From: a virus
Strand: one strand, 5' to 3'
DNA: 32,735 nt
IMG/VR virus record: IMGVR_UViG_3300043395_000919
Coordinates: 1 to 32,735 of that record
A program made the translations under genes and the position numbers. Every line of letters begins with the position of its first letter. The first letter of the stretch is position 1. Shown here in pieces: positions 17,243-26,294 of this stretch. The notes beneath the pieces are model-generated. The model was not told the origin of the DNA and did not search any database. It saw nothing but the letters and a program-made list of their open reading frames with translations.

Positions 17243-18412
17243 ATGGCCGAAATTACAACCAGTCAGATTGGTAACGGTACAACAGCTTATGGCAGTGACA
17301 TCGTTGTCAAGGACTTAGACTTAGATGTTTCCAACAGAGTTAAAGATGACACTCCTGTTCTAAACATGTGTATGAGCAAGAAGCGTAAGGTTAACAGCAC
17401 ACTACCATTGTGGACTGATGACATTTATCGTGCTCCAGCTGTACAGGCACAGCTTGAAGGTGCTGCTGTTTCTACAGCCAATGCTGAAAGCAATCAGCGT
17501 TACAACCTGGGTAACTATACTCAGATCTTCTCAACTGTTATCGCTTCCAGCGGTACAGCCCGCGCAGTGATGCAGGCTGGTGGTGACCCACAGGCTTACC
17601 AAGAAGTCAAGCAGTTGATCGAACTCATGTTCGATGTGGAACTACAACTAGTTCGTAACGACCAAATTGGTACCAAATACGCTGGCCAGTCAGGTGCAGC
17701 CGCTGGTCTACCAGCTGGTCAAACTGGTCGTCGTATGGGTTCTTTGGCTTCGTTCGCAGGTACAATGAGCTTCAACACTACTTCAGGTTCTGTAAGTGGT
17801 TTGGACACATTCTACAACAACGAAGACACTGACTCTGCAACACAGATCAGCAACGCATTGCGTATCTACGCTAACGGTAACTACTACTACAACGGTACAT
17901 TCACCAACCAGGTGTTTAGCCCTGTACTGTACAAGCAGTTGGTAACCACAGCTGAACAGCGTTACAACGCCAAGATCCGCACTATGGTTGCTCCAACTTC
18001 ACTGAGAACTATCATCAGTGATAACATTGGTTCCAGCAACACAAGCATCAACCGTCGTAATGTTGAGCGTGGCGACACAATCCAGACTTACGAAGGTGAC
18101 TTCAACTACACTTACGAAATCTTTGATTCTTGGATCATGGATCAAGCTGGTGTAAGCAACAGCATCTACTTCTTGAACGAAGATGTTGTTCAGTGGGGTA
18201 GCTTGCGTGACCTAGGTCCTAACAACGAAGTGTTCTCAAACGCTGACGCTAGCTTAGACCAGTTCTTGCTTGAAGGTACACTAATTGTGCGTAACCCAGC
18301 TGGTGTTGCGATGTTGAACAACATCACAAACACTGGTTCATTGGTAACCACACCTCGTGCAAGTGCAACTGTAAGCCGTGTCAACTTTGGACCAGGCGAT
18401 GTTACACCTTAA
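17243..18412 (+). CDS. Major capsid protein (SU10-like HK97 fold)
   Basis: The 389-residue product starts behind a strong aaaggaag. Its layout fits the SU10-type capsid family of HK97-fold proteins: an N-terminal stretch up to DTPVLNMCMSKKRKV, then LPLWTDDIYRAPAVQAQLEGA (the start of the folded domain), a helix QEVKQLIELMFDVELQLVRND, SPVLYKQLVTTAEQRYNAKIRTMVAP and a C-terminal strand region with LRDLGPNNEVF. It lies after the scaffold and before a strong terminator. It would be the main shell protein. The C-terminal SATVSRVNFGPGDVTP tail may be flexible. Confidence 0.85.
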   Translation: MAEITTSQIGNGTTAYGSDIVVKDLDLDVSNRVKDDTPVLNMCMSKKRKVNSTLPLWTDDIYRAPAVQAQLEGAAVSTANAESNQRYNLGNYTQIFSTVIASSGTARAVMQAGGDPQAYQEVKQLIELMFDVELQLVRNDQIGTKYAGQSGAAAGLPAGQTGRRMGSLASFAGTMSFNTTSGSVSGLDTFYNNEDTDSATQISNALRIYANGNYYYNGTFTNQVFSPVLYKQLVTTAEQRYNAKIRTMVAPTSLRTIISDNIGSSNTSINRRNVERGDTIQTYEGDFNYTYEIFDSWIMDQAGVSNSIYFLNEDVVQWGSLRDLGPNNEVFSNADASLDQFLLEGTLIVRNPAGVAMLNNITNTGSLVTTPRASATVSRVNFGPGDVTP

Positions 18413-18439
18413 TCACTAATAGAAATATTAGGGTAACAG

Positions 18440-18468
18440 GAAAGGGCTCTCAGGGGCCCTTTCTTTTT
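18440..18468 (+). terminator. Intrinsic terminator after the capsid gene
   Basis: An 8-bp perfect stem (gaaagggc with gccctttc), an 8-base loop and five T residues follow the capsid stop by 27 bases. This would set off capsid transcripts from the downstream genes. Confidence 0.85.
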
Positions 18469-18472
18469 GACA

Positions 18473-18479
18473 CTAAATA
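18473..18479 (+). promoter_or_regulatory. CTAAATA motif directly after the capsid terminator
   Basis: TAAATA (18474-18479) is followed by six bases and ATG at 18486. A promoter is expected here because a terminator lies just upstream. No Shine-Dalgarno sequence precedes the ATG. This is the best case for a leaderless late transcript. Confidence 0.55.
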
Positions 18480-18485
18480 ACTACT

Positions 18486-19073
18486 ATGAGCACCCAAGAC
18501 CAACCAGAATTTTTAGATAATACAGACCCAGAAAAGAACTGGGATTACTACCGCCAAGATCACGGCGGCGTAGTAACCAACCACAATGGTGTTGCAGATC
18601 GCTTGTTACGCAACAATAATGACCTATATCGCAGCATGAAGGGCGATTGGACTAGAACTGCTACCAACAAGTCAGGCAATATCATTACTACAACTGGGCG
18701 CGAAGATGGTAAATTCTACATCAAGCGCGAACAGCAAAACACAGAAGAAATCAAGCTGCGCTGTAAAAATTACAGACATGCAGCAGAGCAAGGCGTACCA
18801 GATCCACTAGCGCCCATTGGTGAAGATGGCAAGTTAACCTACAAATGGATGGAACTGCCGTATGTGATTAGTATTCGCATCAGTGATCAATATTTTGATG
18901 GTATTCCTTGGAATGCCCTCAAGCACGACAGAACATTAAAGGCACAGTTCTACCGAGTGGTAGAATCTGAATATCCAGAATACATTTGCTACCCAGGTGG
19001 CCGATTACCTATTCCAGTGAGTGTGCCTTACCCTACCAAGAAGGGTGAAAACAAATACTTTCAAGGACACTAA
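18486..19073 (+). CDS. Hypothetical virion-block protein (195 aa)
   Basis: The product lies between capsid and adaptor genes. It has a polar N terminus, a basic middle (FYIKREQQNTEEIKLRCKNYRHAAEQG) and a strand-rich C-terminal part (KWMELPYVISIRISDQYFDGIPW, YPEYICYPGGRLPIPVSVPYPTKKG). I do not recognise a family. The position suggests a head-completion or decoration protein. The start has no Shine-Dalgarno sequence and a promoter-like motif just upstream. Confidence 0.75.
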   Translation: MSTQDQPEFLDNTDPEKNWDYYRQDHGGVVTNHNGVADRLLRNNNDLYRSMKGDWTRTATNKSGNIITTTGREDGKFYIKREQQNTEEIKLRCKNYRHAAEQGVPDPLAPIGEDGKLTYKWMELPYVISIRISDQYFDGIPWNALKHDRTLKAQFYRVVESEYPEYICYPGGRLPIPVSVPYPTKKGENKYFQGH

Positions 19074-19076
19074 TCC

Positions 19077-20285
19077 ATGTTCAACATACCCAACGCCAAC
19101 GCCTTAGTTGATTTCATCAAAGATTTCACAGGCAGTTCAAACGATGCAGAAATCAAACAGTGCATCTTTATGGCAGAGATGTCAATGCGTAACATTGAAT
19201 TACCAGCATTGAGATCAGATCCATACGCACCAGAAAACATTGGCATAGCTGATGCCAATGGTCGCGTGCCTATTCCAGGTGACATGAACAAGCCTATCTT
19301 GTTTTTCAAACAAGGCGCACAAGTTACAACCACTGCTACTGCAACAGGTACCAGTGGACAAACCACTATTACACTGACCAGCATTCCTGCTCAAACAATT
19401 ACCACTACCATGTTGGTCAGTGGCACTGGCATTGCTACAGGTGCCACAGTTACCAACATCAGCGGTTCAGGTGGTATTGGCACAGTTATTACGCTAAGTG
19501 CTGCCAACACTGGCACAGTGAGTGGTACTTTGGTATTTGCTACAACTGGTAACCAAAGCAGTCAAACTGGTCCTTGGATTGTGTATGACCGCATTGGTGA
19601 TAGAGATATTATTACACAAAGCATGATTGCACAGTTGTACTTGCAGCCAGTGAATGTGCCAGCAGTTATCCGCGGCAAGTTTTCAGAAGTTTACAACAAG
19701 TATCAATTCTTACCTTACATTGCTGAAGGTGACCTAATCAACTTGTATTACTACAAAGCTTGGCCTTTGTTGTTTGCACCTATCACTGATGAAGTTATCA
19801 GCGCCACTGGTAGTGTGAATCCTATTAGCGGCTCTGGTCCTTGGTTGTTTGGTATCAGTGGCATGACCACTGTGGGTGACCTACAGCCTGGCGATGAAAT
19901 TTATGCAACAGATGGTACAGGTTCATTTGGTACAGGTGGCACCACTGTTGTTACCAGCATTACTGGACCAAACAGCATTACAGCAACCACAACTGGTGGC
20001 ACAAGCCCCACAGGTGGCACAGTAACAGGTATTACACAAACAGGTTTGACAGTTGAAAACAACGCAGTATTACAAACTTGGCCAGAAGGTTATGTATATG
20101 CAACCTTGCGCGAATACTATCTCAAACGACACAATGAACAAGATGCTGCCATTTATGAAGGCAAGTATCAACAGGCCTGGAATGTAGTTTCAGACCAAAA
20201 CAATCTAGGCAAATGGTCAGGTGGACACACACGATTAACTTCAGTGTGGCAACCAAGACAGTACCGTCAGTACAACATCAAATAA
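19077..20285 (+). CDS. Tail adaptor (head-tail connector) with inserted beta-domains
   Basis: The 402-residue protein starts behind aagga. Its outer parts fit the podovirus adaptor that joins portal and tail: an N-terminal helix with LVDFIKDFTGSSNDAEIKQCIFMAEMSMRN, a central IVYDRIGDRD ... VIRGKFSEVYNKYQFLPY ... LINLYYYKAWPLL, and a C-terminal YVYATLREYYLKRHNEQDAAIYEGKY. Two Thr/Gly/Ser-rich segments interrupt this, at residues about 82-163 (with VSGTGIATGATVTNISG) and about 240-322 (with GDLQPGDEIYATDG). They look like small beta-domains inserted into the adaptor. The family name comes from pattern recall and is less certain than the role. Confidence 0.68.
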   Translation: MFNIPNANALVDFIKDFTGSSNDAEIKQCIFMAEMSMRNIELPALRSDPYAPENIGIADANGRVPIPGDMNKPILFFKQGAQVTTTATATGTSGQTTITLTSIPAQTITTTMLVSGTGIATGATVTNISGSGGIGTVITLSAANTGTVSGTLVFATTGNQSSQTGPWIVYDRIGDRDIITQSMIAQLYLQPVNVPAVIRGKFSEVYNKYQFLPYIAEGDLINLYYYKAWPLLFAPITDEVISATGSVNPISGSGPWLFGISGMTTVGDLQPGDEIYATDGTGSFGTGGTTVVTSITGPNSITATTTGGTSPTGGTVTGITQTGLTVENNAVLQTWPEGYVYATLREYYLKRHNEQDAAIYEGKYQQAWNVVSDQNNLGKWSGGHTRLTSVWQPRQYRQYNIK

Positions 20286-20294
20286 GGAGCCACA

Positions 20295-23200
20295 ATGACA
20301 AGCAGTTCAAGCTTATATGGAACACCACCAAACCAAGATGTAAGTTCATCAAACTCAACCAGTTTGTATGGTGGTGCAGCTACACCCATTCCTGACAGTT
20401 CAGGCAATGTGGTAGTACGCGGCGATCTTGTTGTTTTAAGTGGTAACATTCTAACCACAGCCACAACTGGTAACATCTTTCCTGCAAATGCCACTACAAT
20501 TAACTTGGGCAATGCAGCTACCGCCATCAACATTGGTGCAAGCACAGGCACAACCACTGTCAACAATGACCTAGTGGTTGATGGCGATTTGACCATCAAT
20601 GGCACATTTATTGCACCAGATGCTGAGTTTGGTAACATCACCATTGCGGTGGCAGATGACAATACTATTACAACTACTACAGGCAATCTTACACTCACTG
20701 CTGCTGATAATGTGGACATTGTCAGCAACTTTACTTCGCCAACTAGAATAATCAGAAATACTCCCAGTACCAATGTCAATGTTAGAAGCTTGACATTGGC
20801 AGTTCAAAGCACAGGCACTCCAGCAACAGGTTTTGGTAACAGTTTAGAATATGAAGTTGAAACAGCCGTAGGCAATACAGAACGAGCTGGCTACATTGCT
20901 GTAACTAGTACAGATGTAACACCAGGCAGCGAAGACTTTGAAATGAATTTTGGTTTGATGACAGCGGGTGCTGTTGCCAACACCAAAATGGCGTTAAACA
21001 ACGCAGGCGATTTACAAATTGATGGCGACTTAACAGTTTCTGGCAATGATATTAAATCTAGTTCGGCTACAGCATTAACTCTTAGCGGTGCAGATGTCGC
21101 AGTTGCTGGTGATCTAACTGTTACAGGCAATGATATTAAATCTTCTTCAGCTACAGCATTAACTCTTAGTGGTGCAGATGTTGCAGTTGCTGGTGATTTA
21201 ACAGTTACTGGCAATGATATTAAAGCTTCAGGTGGTACTACTGCTGTTACATTTAATGGTGCCAATGTCACTGTAGCTGGTGATTTAACGGTTACTGGCA
21301 ACGATATCAAAGGCTCAGGTGGTACTACTGCTGTTACACTCAATGGTGCCAATGTCACTGTAGCTGGTGATCTAACTGTTACTGGCAATGACATCAAAGG
21401 CTCAGGTGGTACTACTGCACTAACAATGAACGCAGGTTCAGTAACTGTTGCAGATGATCTAACAGTCACAGGCGACACAATTAACCTAGCACAAAGCACT
21501 GACTTTCTTTACAGCGAAAACAACAACAGATTAAATCGTCCTACATTTAAATCAACAACTGGTAATACCAGTGGATTTCGAGTTGAAGCACCTAATGCCA
21601 CAGCCAGTGCCACTGCTATTTCAGCAGTATTCAATACCAATGATCCCAACAATGGTAAATTTATCAACATTAGAACAGATGGATCAGCAAATCCACTAAG
21701 CATTCGCACTGGTGAATATACGGCTGGTGTATTTGGTCCAAGCAGTGACAGCATCAGCATCTATGATGGCAATACCATGTATGCCAGCATCAATCCTGCT
21801 GGTCCTACTATTGGCACTGACCTAACAACCAAAACTTATGTAGATGCTTTAACTGGTACAACTTATACCATTGATGCATCCAGCACAACTGGTGGCGCTA
21901 ACTTTAACTTACAGGGCAGTGATTCAACTACTGACACTATTAAATTTGCCAATGGTTCAAATGTAACTGTAACAAGAACAGATGCCAACACAATTACAAT
22001 TGCTGCCACTGATACCAACACAACCTATGATTTCAATGCCAGCAGCACAACTGGTGGCGCTAACCTAAACCTAGTAGGCAGCGATAGCACAACTGATACT
22101 GTAAAACTCAGCAATGGCACAGGTGTTACTGTAAGTCAAGTAAGTGGCACAGAAGTAAGTGTTGCTATTGGTCAGCCTGTTGCAACCACAGATGCAGTGA
22201 CATTTGCCAGCGTAAGTGCCAATGGTGTTACTGTTGGCGGTGTAGCAAATACTGTTAGTGGTGCTCCATTAGCTCTTGCCAGCAACACAGCAGGTGGTGG
22301 TTCTATAACTGCCACTGCTACAGATAGCTCACCTGGTAATAGTAGTGGTCAATTAACTCTTAATACTGCTGCATTAACCTATACTCACACTGATGGTGCT
22401 CTTGTGCCAGGTGTTACAGGCACATGGAGTTTCAATGCAGATGGCACAACTAATTTTCCAAGCTACAAGTTTCCATACGCAGATGGCACAGCTAACCAAG
22501 TTTTAACAACAGATGGTGCAGGTAATGTGACCTGGGCATTGCCAGGTGGTGGTGGCTCAACATTTGGCAATGTCAGCATTGGCGTTGACACAGATCAAAC
22601 CATCAGCACAACTTCAGGCAACCTAATCTTACAAACAGCCGCAGGTGTAAATGCAGGTACTATAACTTTAACTGCTGGTGCCAATGGTGATATTTTAATT
22701 ACGCCCAATGGCACAGGTGATGTTGATCTTGTTGCTGATACTGTTCAAATTGGTGATGCCAACGCCACAGCCACATTGACAACCAATGGCACTGGCAACT
22801 TGGTGCTTAACACCAATAATGGTACCAACAGCGGTTCTATTACAGTTACACAAGGCACCAACGCTGACATCACAGTTGCACCCAACGGCACTGGTAAGTT
22901 AGTGGTTACTACAGAAACTGATACCAACATCACGGATGGCAACTATATCTTAGGTAACATTATTGCCAGCCGCAACACAAGTTGGGTACCACCGTCCAGC
23001 GGCCTAAGCACAATCAGTTCTACCAACGGTCTAACGGTTGGTTCTGGTTCTAACTATGGTGCTCAGCTACAGGTTGTTTACTACAGCGGTGATACCACAG
23101 CTGGCACTAACACCAGCGCAGGTTATGTGGGCCGTGGCGCTACTGGTACCAATACTGCACCCACAGCAGCAGCCAACAACCAAGTTCTAGTCACATTTAA

Positions 23201-24506
23201 CGGTGACGGTTATGCTACCACTGGTTTTGCCAACAACATTGCCACAGTCAACAGCGGTGGTGGTACAACCAGCATTGTGCCAGCACAGATTCAGCTGTAT
23301 GCTAGAGAAGTGTTTGCAGACAACGGTACCACAGTAACCAATGCTGGTGTAGGCTTCCGTGTGCGTGGTTTTCCAACTGGCGTGTCAATGAGCACAGCCA
23401 ACCGCGTAAACTACATTGATCACAGCCCCAACGCAGCCACATATCGCAGTGATGCTTTTACTTTCCAACAAGGTACTACTACAACCAGTACTGCTAACCT
23501 ACGCAGCGCAACTTGGAACATTCAAAACCAAGCTGGTACTACAACCTACGCTAACTTTGCCGCAGGTGGTCACACTATTGGTAATATTGATAGTACAACA
23601 ACTTTTAACAGAAGCAGTGGTACTACAGCGGGTACACGACCAGTTGTGTTTTTGAAAAATTCAGTTACTACTACAACAACACCAGCCACAGGAGATGGTG
23701 CAAGTTTTAGATTGCAAGCTGCTGGATCTAACGGAACTGCATACAATCTAAGTCAGGTTTCAGGCGTTTACAGCGCAACTGGTGATAGTGCAATTGCTTT
23801 TGATGTTGCCAACGGTGATCAAAACACCTCGACAATGACAGTGGTGCGATTATTAGAAAGCAAACTCAGTGCTACTACAATTAAAGCCACAGCAACTCCT
23901 ACTGCCACAGCAGGTGGAAATACTGTAAGTGAAGTAGCTAGCTTTACACCTGCAGTCACTACATTTAAGAGTGATGCAGTTACACTACAAAACTTTGCTG
24001 GCACAGCATTGACATCAGCGGCTGTAAACTACACACGCACATTTGGTGAGTTTGCCTATACCAATGCCACTGGCTTTGCTATTGCCGCACAGAACACCAT
24101 CTATACCATGCCATTAGATACAACACTAAGCAACAGTGGTGTAACAATATCAGGCACTGGCAACATCAACATCAATGTGTCAGGTTGGTATAAGATTATC
24201 ATGAGTTTGCAGGCCACATTGACAGTTACTAACCAGCCAGGACAGTTTGATTTCTGGCTACGCAAGAATGGTGCAGATGTAGCCAACTCTAAAACACAGG
24301 TAGACCTGCTCAAAGACCAAAAAGCAGTGATCAGCATGGACTGGTTGGTCAACAGTGATGGCAATGACTATTGGGAGATTGTGTATGTGGGCACTACCGC
24401 AAACTATGCTGACATTGACTTCCCAACCATTGCAGCAACCACAACGCCATATGTAAGTCCTGTAGCACCAGCATTGTTGGTCAATGTGATTCCAGCAGGT
24501 ATGTAA
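20295..24506 (+). CDS. Tail fibre / appendage protein with beta repeats and C1q-like tip
   Basis: This 1403-residue protein starts behind a strong aaggag. It is made of Thr/Ser/Asn/Gly-rich beta repeats. Residues about 242-396 hold six copies of a 28- or 29-residue unit (VAGDLTVTGNDIK followed by SSSATALTLSGAD or similar). A TTGGANFNLQGSDSTTDT type repeat occurs twice (near 535 and 585). Residues about 1248-1403 resemble a C1q/TNF-like jelly roll: NTIYTMPLDTT, GNININVSGWYKIIMSL, FDFWLRKNGADVANS and DYWEIVYVGT, a common trimeric receptor-binding tip. It lies next to the adaptor and would form trimeric fibres for host attachment. No S74 chaperone is at its end. Confidence 0.85.
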   Translation: MTSSSSLYGTPPNQDVSSSNSTSLYGGAATPIPDSSGNVVVRGDLVVLSGNILTTATTGNIFPANATTINLGNAATAINIGASTGTTTVNNDLVVDGDLTINGTFIAPDAEFGNITIAVADDNTITTTTGNLTLTAADNVDIVSNFTSPTRIIRNTPSTNVNVRSLTLAVQSTGTPATGFGNSLEYEVETAVGNTERAGYIAVTSTDVTPGSEDFEMNFGLMTAGAVANTKMALNNAGDLQIDGDLTVSGNDIKSSSATALTLSGADVAVAGDLTVTGNDIKSSSATALTLSGADVAVAGDLTVTGNDIKASGGTTAVTFNGANVTVAGDLTVTGNDIKGSGGTTAVTLNGANVTVAGDLTVTGNDIKGSGGTTALTMNAGSVTVADDLTVTGDTINLAQSTDFLYSENNNRLNRPTFKSTTGNTSGFRVEAPNATASATAISAVFNTNDPNNGKFINIRTDGSANPLSIRTGEYTAGVFGPSSDSISIYDGNTMYASINPAGPTIGTDLTTKTYVDALTGTTYTIDASSTTGGANFNLQGSDSTTDTIKFANGSNVTVTRTDANTITIAATDTNTTYDFNASSTTGGANLNLVGSDSTTDTVKLSNGTGVTVSQVSGTEVSVAIGQPVATTDAVTFASVSANGVTVGGVANTVSGAPLALASNTAGGGSITATATDSSPGNSSGQLTLNTAALTYTHTDGALVPGVTGTWSFNADGTTNFPSYKFPYADGTANQVLTTDGAGNVTWALPGGGGSTFGNVSIGVDTDQTISTTSGNLILQTAAGVNAGTITLTAGANGDILITPNGTGDVDLVADTVQIGDANATATLTTNGTGNLVLNTNNGTNSGSITVTQGTNADITVAPNGTGKLVVTTETDTNITDGNYILGNIIASRNTSWVPPSSGLSTISSTNGLTVGSGSNYGAQLQVVYYSGDTTAGTNTSAGYVGRGATGTNTAPTAAANNQVLVTFNGDGYATTGFANNIATVNSGGGTTSIVPAQIQLYAREVFADNGTTVTNAGVGFRVRGFPTGVSMSTANRVNYIDHSPNAATYRSDAFTFQQGTTTTSTANLRSATWNIQNQAGTTTYANFAAGGHTIGNIDSTTTFNRSSGTTAGTRPVVFLKNSVTTTTTPATGDGASFRLQAAGSNGTAYNLSQVSGVYSATGDSAIAFDVANGDQNTSTMTVVRLLESKLSATTIKATATPTATAGGNTVSEVASFTPAVTTFKSDAVTLQNFAGTALTSAAVNYTRTFGEFAYTNATGFAIAAQNTIYTMPLDTTLSNSGVTISGTGNININVSGWYKIIMSLQATLTVTNQPGQFDFWLRKNGADVANSKTQVDLLKDQKAVISMDWLVNSDGNDYWEIVYVGTTANYADIDFPTIAATTTPYVSPVAPALLVNVIPAGM
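21020..21480 (+). repeat. 84/87-bp tandem repeats in the tail fibre gene
   Basis: The string ggcaatgatat or a close variant recurs at 21042, 21126, 21210, 21297 and 21384, with a diverged copy at 21471. Spacings are 84, 84, 87, 87 and 87 bases. Neighbouring copies are nearly identical, so the tract can shorten or lengthen by recombination and change fibre length in whole 28- or 29-residue steps. Confidence 0.88.
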
Positions 24507-24518
24507 AGGATTGCAGTC

Positions 24519-24737
24519 ATGAGTCAGCAATCATATCAGGAGCAAATCATGCAAATTAATGGTCGTTTGATCATTCGTTTTGCGCCCACCGCAGCGCAAC
24601 CAGTTGATATGCCCACAGCAATAGCTGCTGGTTCCGCCAACAAGCCAGTGCTGAGTTCAGGTACTACACCTCAGCCCAGCACTGAACACTTGTACACATG
24701 CGCTAACAAAATTGTTGAGAGCCCACAAAAACTATGA
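24519..24737 (+). CDS. Small hypothetical protein downstream of the tail fibre (72 aa)
   Basis: The ATG at 24519 has aaagga eight bases upstream; a second in-frame ATG at 24549 has aggag six bases upstream, so both starts are possible. From 24549 the product begins MQINGRLIIRFAPT. It is short, with a Thr/Pro-rich middle and no recognised motif. It overlaps the next gene by ATGA. It might be a fibre chaperone or lysis-cassette partner, but nothing in the sequence proves either. Confidence 0.6.
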   Translation: MSQQSYQEQIMQINGRLIIRFAPTAAQPVDMPTAIAAGSANKPVLSSGTTPQPSTEHLYTCANKIVESPQKL

Positions 24738-25012
24738 GCACAGAAAGAGATAATTTGGAGATACATGTGGACCTGTGCGAATTACGCTACAAGCAACTAG
24801 ATGATCGCATGACTCGTGTAGAAAACAAGATTGAAGATATCAATCGTGATTTGCGGGACTTCAAAGACGAAGTGCGCGAACAGTTTGACCAACTTAAAAA
24901 TTTACTAGGACAAGCCAAAGATCAAAAGTTCAACACCATGGTTGGTGCTGGTGCCAGTGTGGTAGTTGGATTACTGGCCTTGCTTGGATACATTGTGGTT
25001 CATGTGCGTTGA
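24734..25012 (+). CDS. Coiled-coil protein with C-terminal membrane anchor
   Basis: The 92-residue product has a charged coiled coil over residues about 5-65 (TRVENKIEDINRDLRDFKDEVREQFDQLKNLL) and one membrane segment at about 69-90 (GAGASVVVGLLALLGYIVVHV). This is the layout of XhlA-type hemolysis proteins and other phage tail-anchored proteins often found in lysis cassettes. A lysis role is possible; holin, spanin partner or membrane tether cannot be distinguished. It overlaps the previous gene by ATGA. Confidence 0.72.
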   Translation: MSTERDNLEIHVDLCELRYKQLDDRMTRVENKIEDINRDLRDFKDEVREQFDQLKNLLGQAKDQKFNTMVGAGASVVVGLLALLGYIVVHVR

Positions 25013-25023
25013 TAATTAAATGC

Positions 25024-25542
25024 ATGGACATTTCAATTATCACACGAAACTTTAATGTAGAAAAGGCCTTAGAAGAAATAAAATCTCAGCCTGATAACTG
25101 GCTTGTTGACACCAAGCGTCAAAACTTGTTCTATGAACAAGCTGGCACCGAAACCATCAGCCTTGTCAAACCCTGGAGTTCAACTTTCTTAGCGGATCAC
25201 AGAGACAATCACGAATACCGTCCCACTGACCTATACAAGAAATATCCAGAAACACTAAAACTAATTTACAAATACTTTCCGCAAGAACTTGTGGCAAGAA
25301 TAGTGATTGTTAAACTGTTGCCAGGCAAGTTTGTGTTTCCACATGTGGATGATGGTGAGTACTACAGAGTTAGACATCGCTATCACATAGCCATCACAGG
25401 ATCATACATCTATACTGTTGAGGACACACGCAGACAAATTGAACCAGGCATGTTGTTTTGGTTCAACAACAAGCGAGTACACACTTCTTGGAACAACAGC
25501 ACTGAAGACAGAATCAGTGTTATCTTTGATGTAAACATGTAA
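25024..25542 (+). CDS. Aspartyl/asparaginyl beta-hydroxylase-like 2-oxoglutarate oxygenase
   Basis: The 172-residue product (an in-frame TTG at 25009 is also possible) resembles the Asp/Asn beta-hydroxylase domain. The iron ligands would be H107 and D109 in FPHVDDGEYYR and H153 in KRVHTSWNNS, with R163 (DRISVIFDV) to bind 2-oxoglutarate. The order H-x-D ... H ... R, the RHRYHIAI strand between them and the FWFNNKRVH turn all fit. These enzymes use iron(II), oxygen and 2-oxoglutarate to hydroxylate side chains. The substrate here is unknown; a virion protein or host protein is possible. Related oxygenases are frequent in aquatic phages. No clear Shine-Dalgarno sequence precedes it. Confidence 0.75.
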   Translation: MDISIITRNFNVEKALEEIKSQPDNWLVDTKRQNLFYEQAGTETISLVKPWSSTFLADHRDNHEYRPTDLYKKYPETLKLIYKYFPQELVARIVIVKLLPGKFVFPHVDDGEYYRVRHRYHIAITGSYIYTVEDTRRQIEPGMLFWFNNKRVHTSWNNSTEDRISVIFDVNM

Positions 25543-25581
25543 GCAGCTTGGCCAAACTCAGGCTCACAGGCACTCATACAT

Positions 25582-26292
25582 ATGGGTATGAGTGCAAACA
25601 AGTGGATCCATACAGCAACACAAACTGAACTAAGCAGTAATACCATACTGGGTACGCCTAGAAGTTGGCTCAGTAGAAGTGTGGGCCACAAGTTTGCTGA
25701 ATTGGCTGGCATGAATTCCATACTCACACATCATGGCATTACCTTGGGTGGCATTTGGTTTAGGCCTGCTGACTTGCCTGTGACGGAAACTTGGCCTTGC
25801 CTTTACAGATTTTTCAAACTTAGTCCAGACTTTTATCGCACACAACGAGCTCGCACACCTGTCAGTGCCATTGGCATAGCTGTGATGGTGCCTGCAGATC
25901 AAATCTTAGAAACAAGGCGCAGATTCATTGCACATGGTGCAGAGTGGACTTGGTGGGCCATGCCTGAAAGTTCACAGGGTACCAAGACCTCAGAACCTCA
26001 GCGTCGCAACACCATTGATCATGCTGAAATGTATAATTTGTTTGAGCAAGGCATGGATGCTCGTGCTGCTGCTGCTTTCAAATCACTTCCATTCAATAGT
26101 GTGGTCTATGTTTACAGAAAGTGGCAAGCGGGCCTCAGCAGTGAAAAACTCAGAGCAGGGCGTGGTATACCTGTGGACCCCAAGGCCATCATAGAAGACA
26201 TTCGTGCGGATCAATTGGGCATGAGCGAAATTGCCCTAAAACATCACACCACAAGAACCACTGTGTGGAAAATCAAAAACAAGTATTTGTAA
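25582..26292 (+). CDS. Hypothetical protein with two C-terminal helix-turn-helix motifs
   Basis: The product is 236 residues from 25582 (a second ATG lies at 25588). The first 120 residues look folded with aromatic patches (GITLGGIWFRPADLPVTETWPCLYRFF) but match no family I know. Residues about 150-180 (DHAEMYNLFEQGMDARAAAAFKS...VVYVYRKW) and 204-236 (IIEDIRADQLGMSEIALKHHTTRTTVWKIKNKYL) each look like a resolvase-type helix-turn-helix. Two in a row suggest DNA binding, perhaps a regulator or packaging-site protein. It ends two bases before the next ATG. Confidence 0.65.
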   Translation: MGMSANKWIHTATQTELSSNTILGTPRSWLSRSVGHKFAELAGMNSILTHHGITLGGIWFRPADLPVTETWPCLYRFFKLSPDFYRTQRARTPVSAIGIAVMVPADQILETRRRFIAHGAEWTWWAMPESSQGTKTSEPQRRNTIDHAEMYNLFEQGMDARAAAAFKSLPFNSVVYVYRKWQAGLSSEKLRAGRGIPVDPKAIIEDIRADQLGMSEIALKHHTTRTTVWKIKNKYL

Positions 26293-26294
26293 TC

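Noticed and set aside
21020-21480. Regular 84/87-base repeats as a CRISPR array
   Set aside because: The repeats are in frame, encode a tail-fibre motif and have no variable spacers between short conserved repeats.
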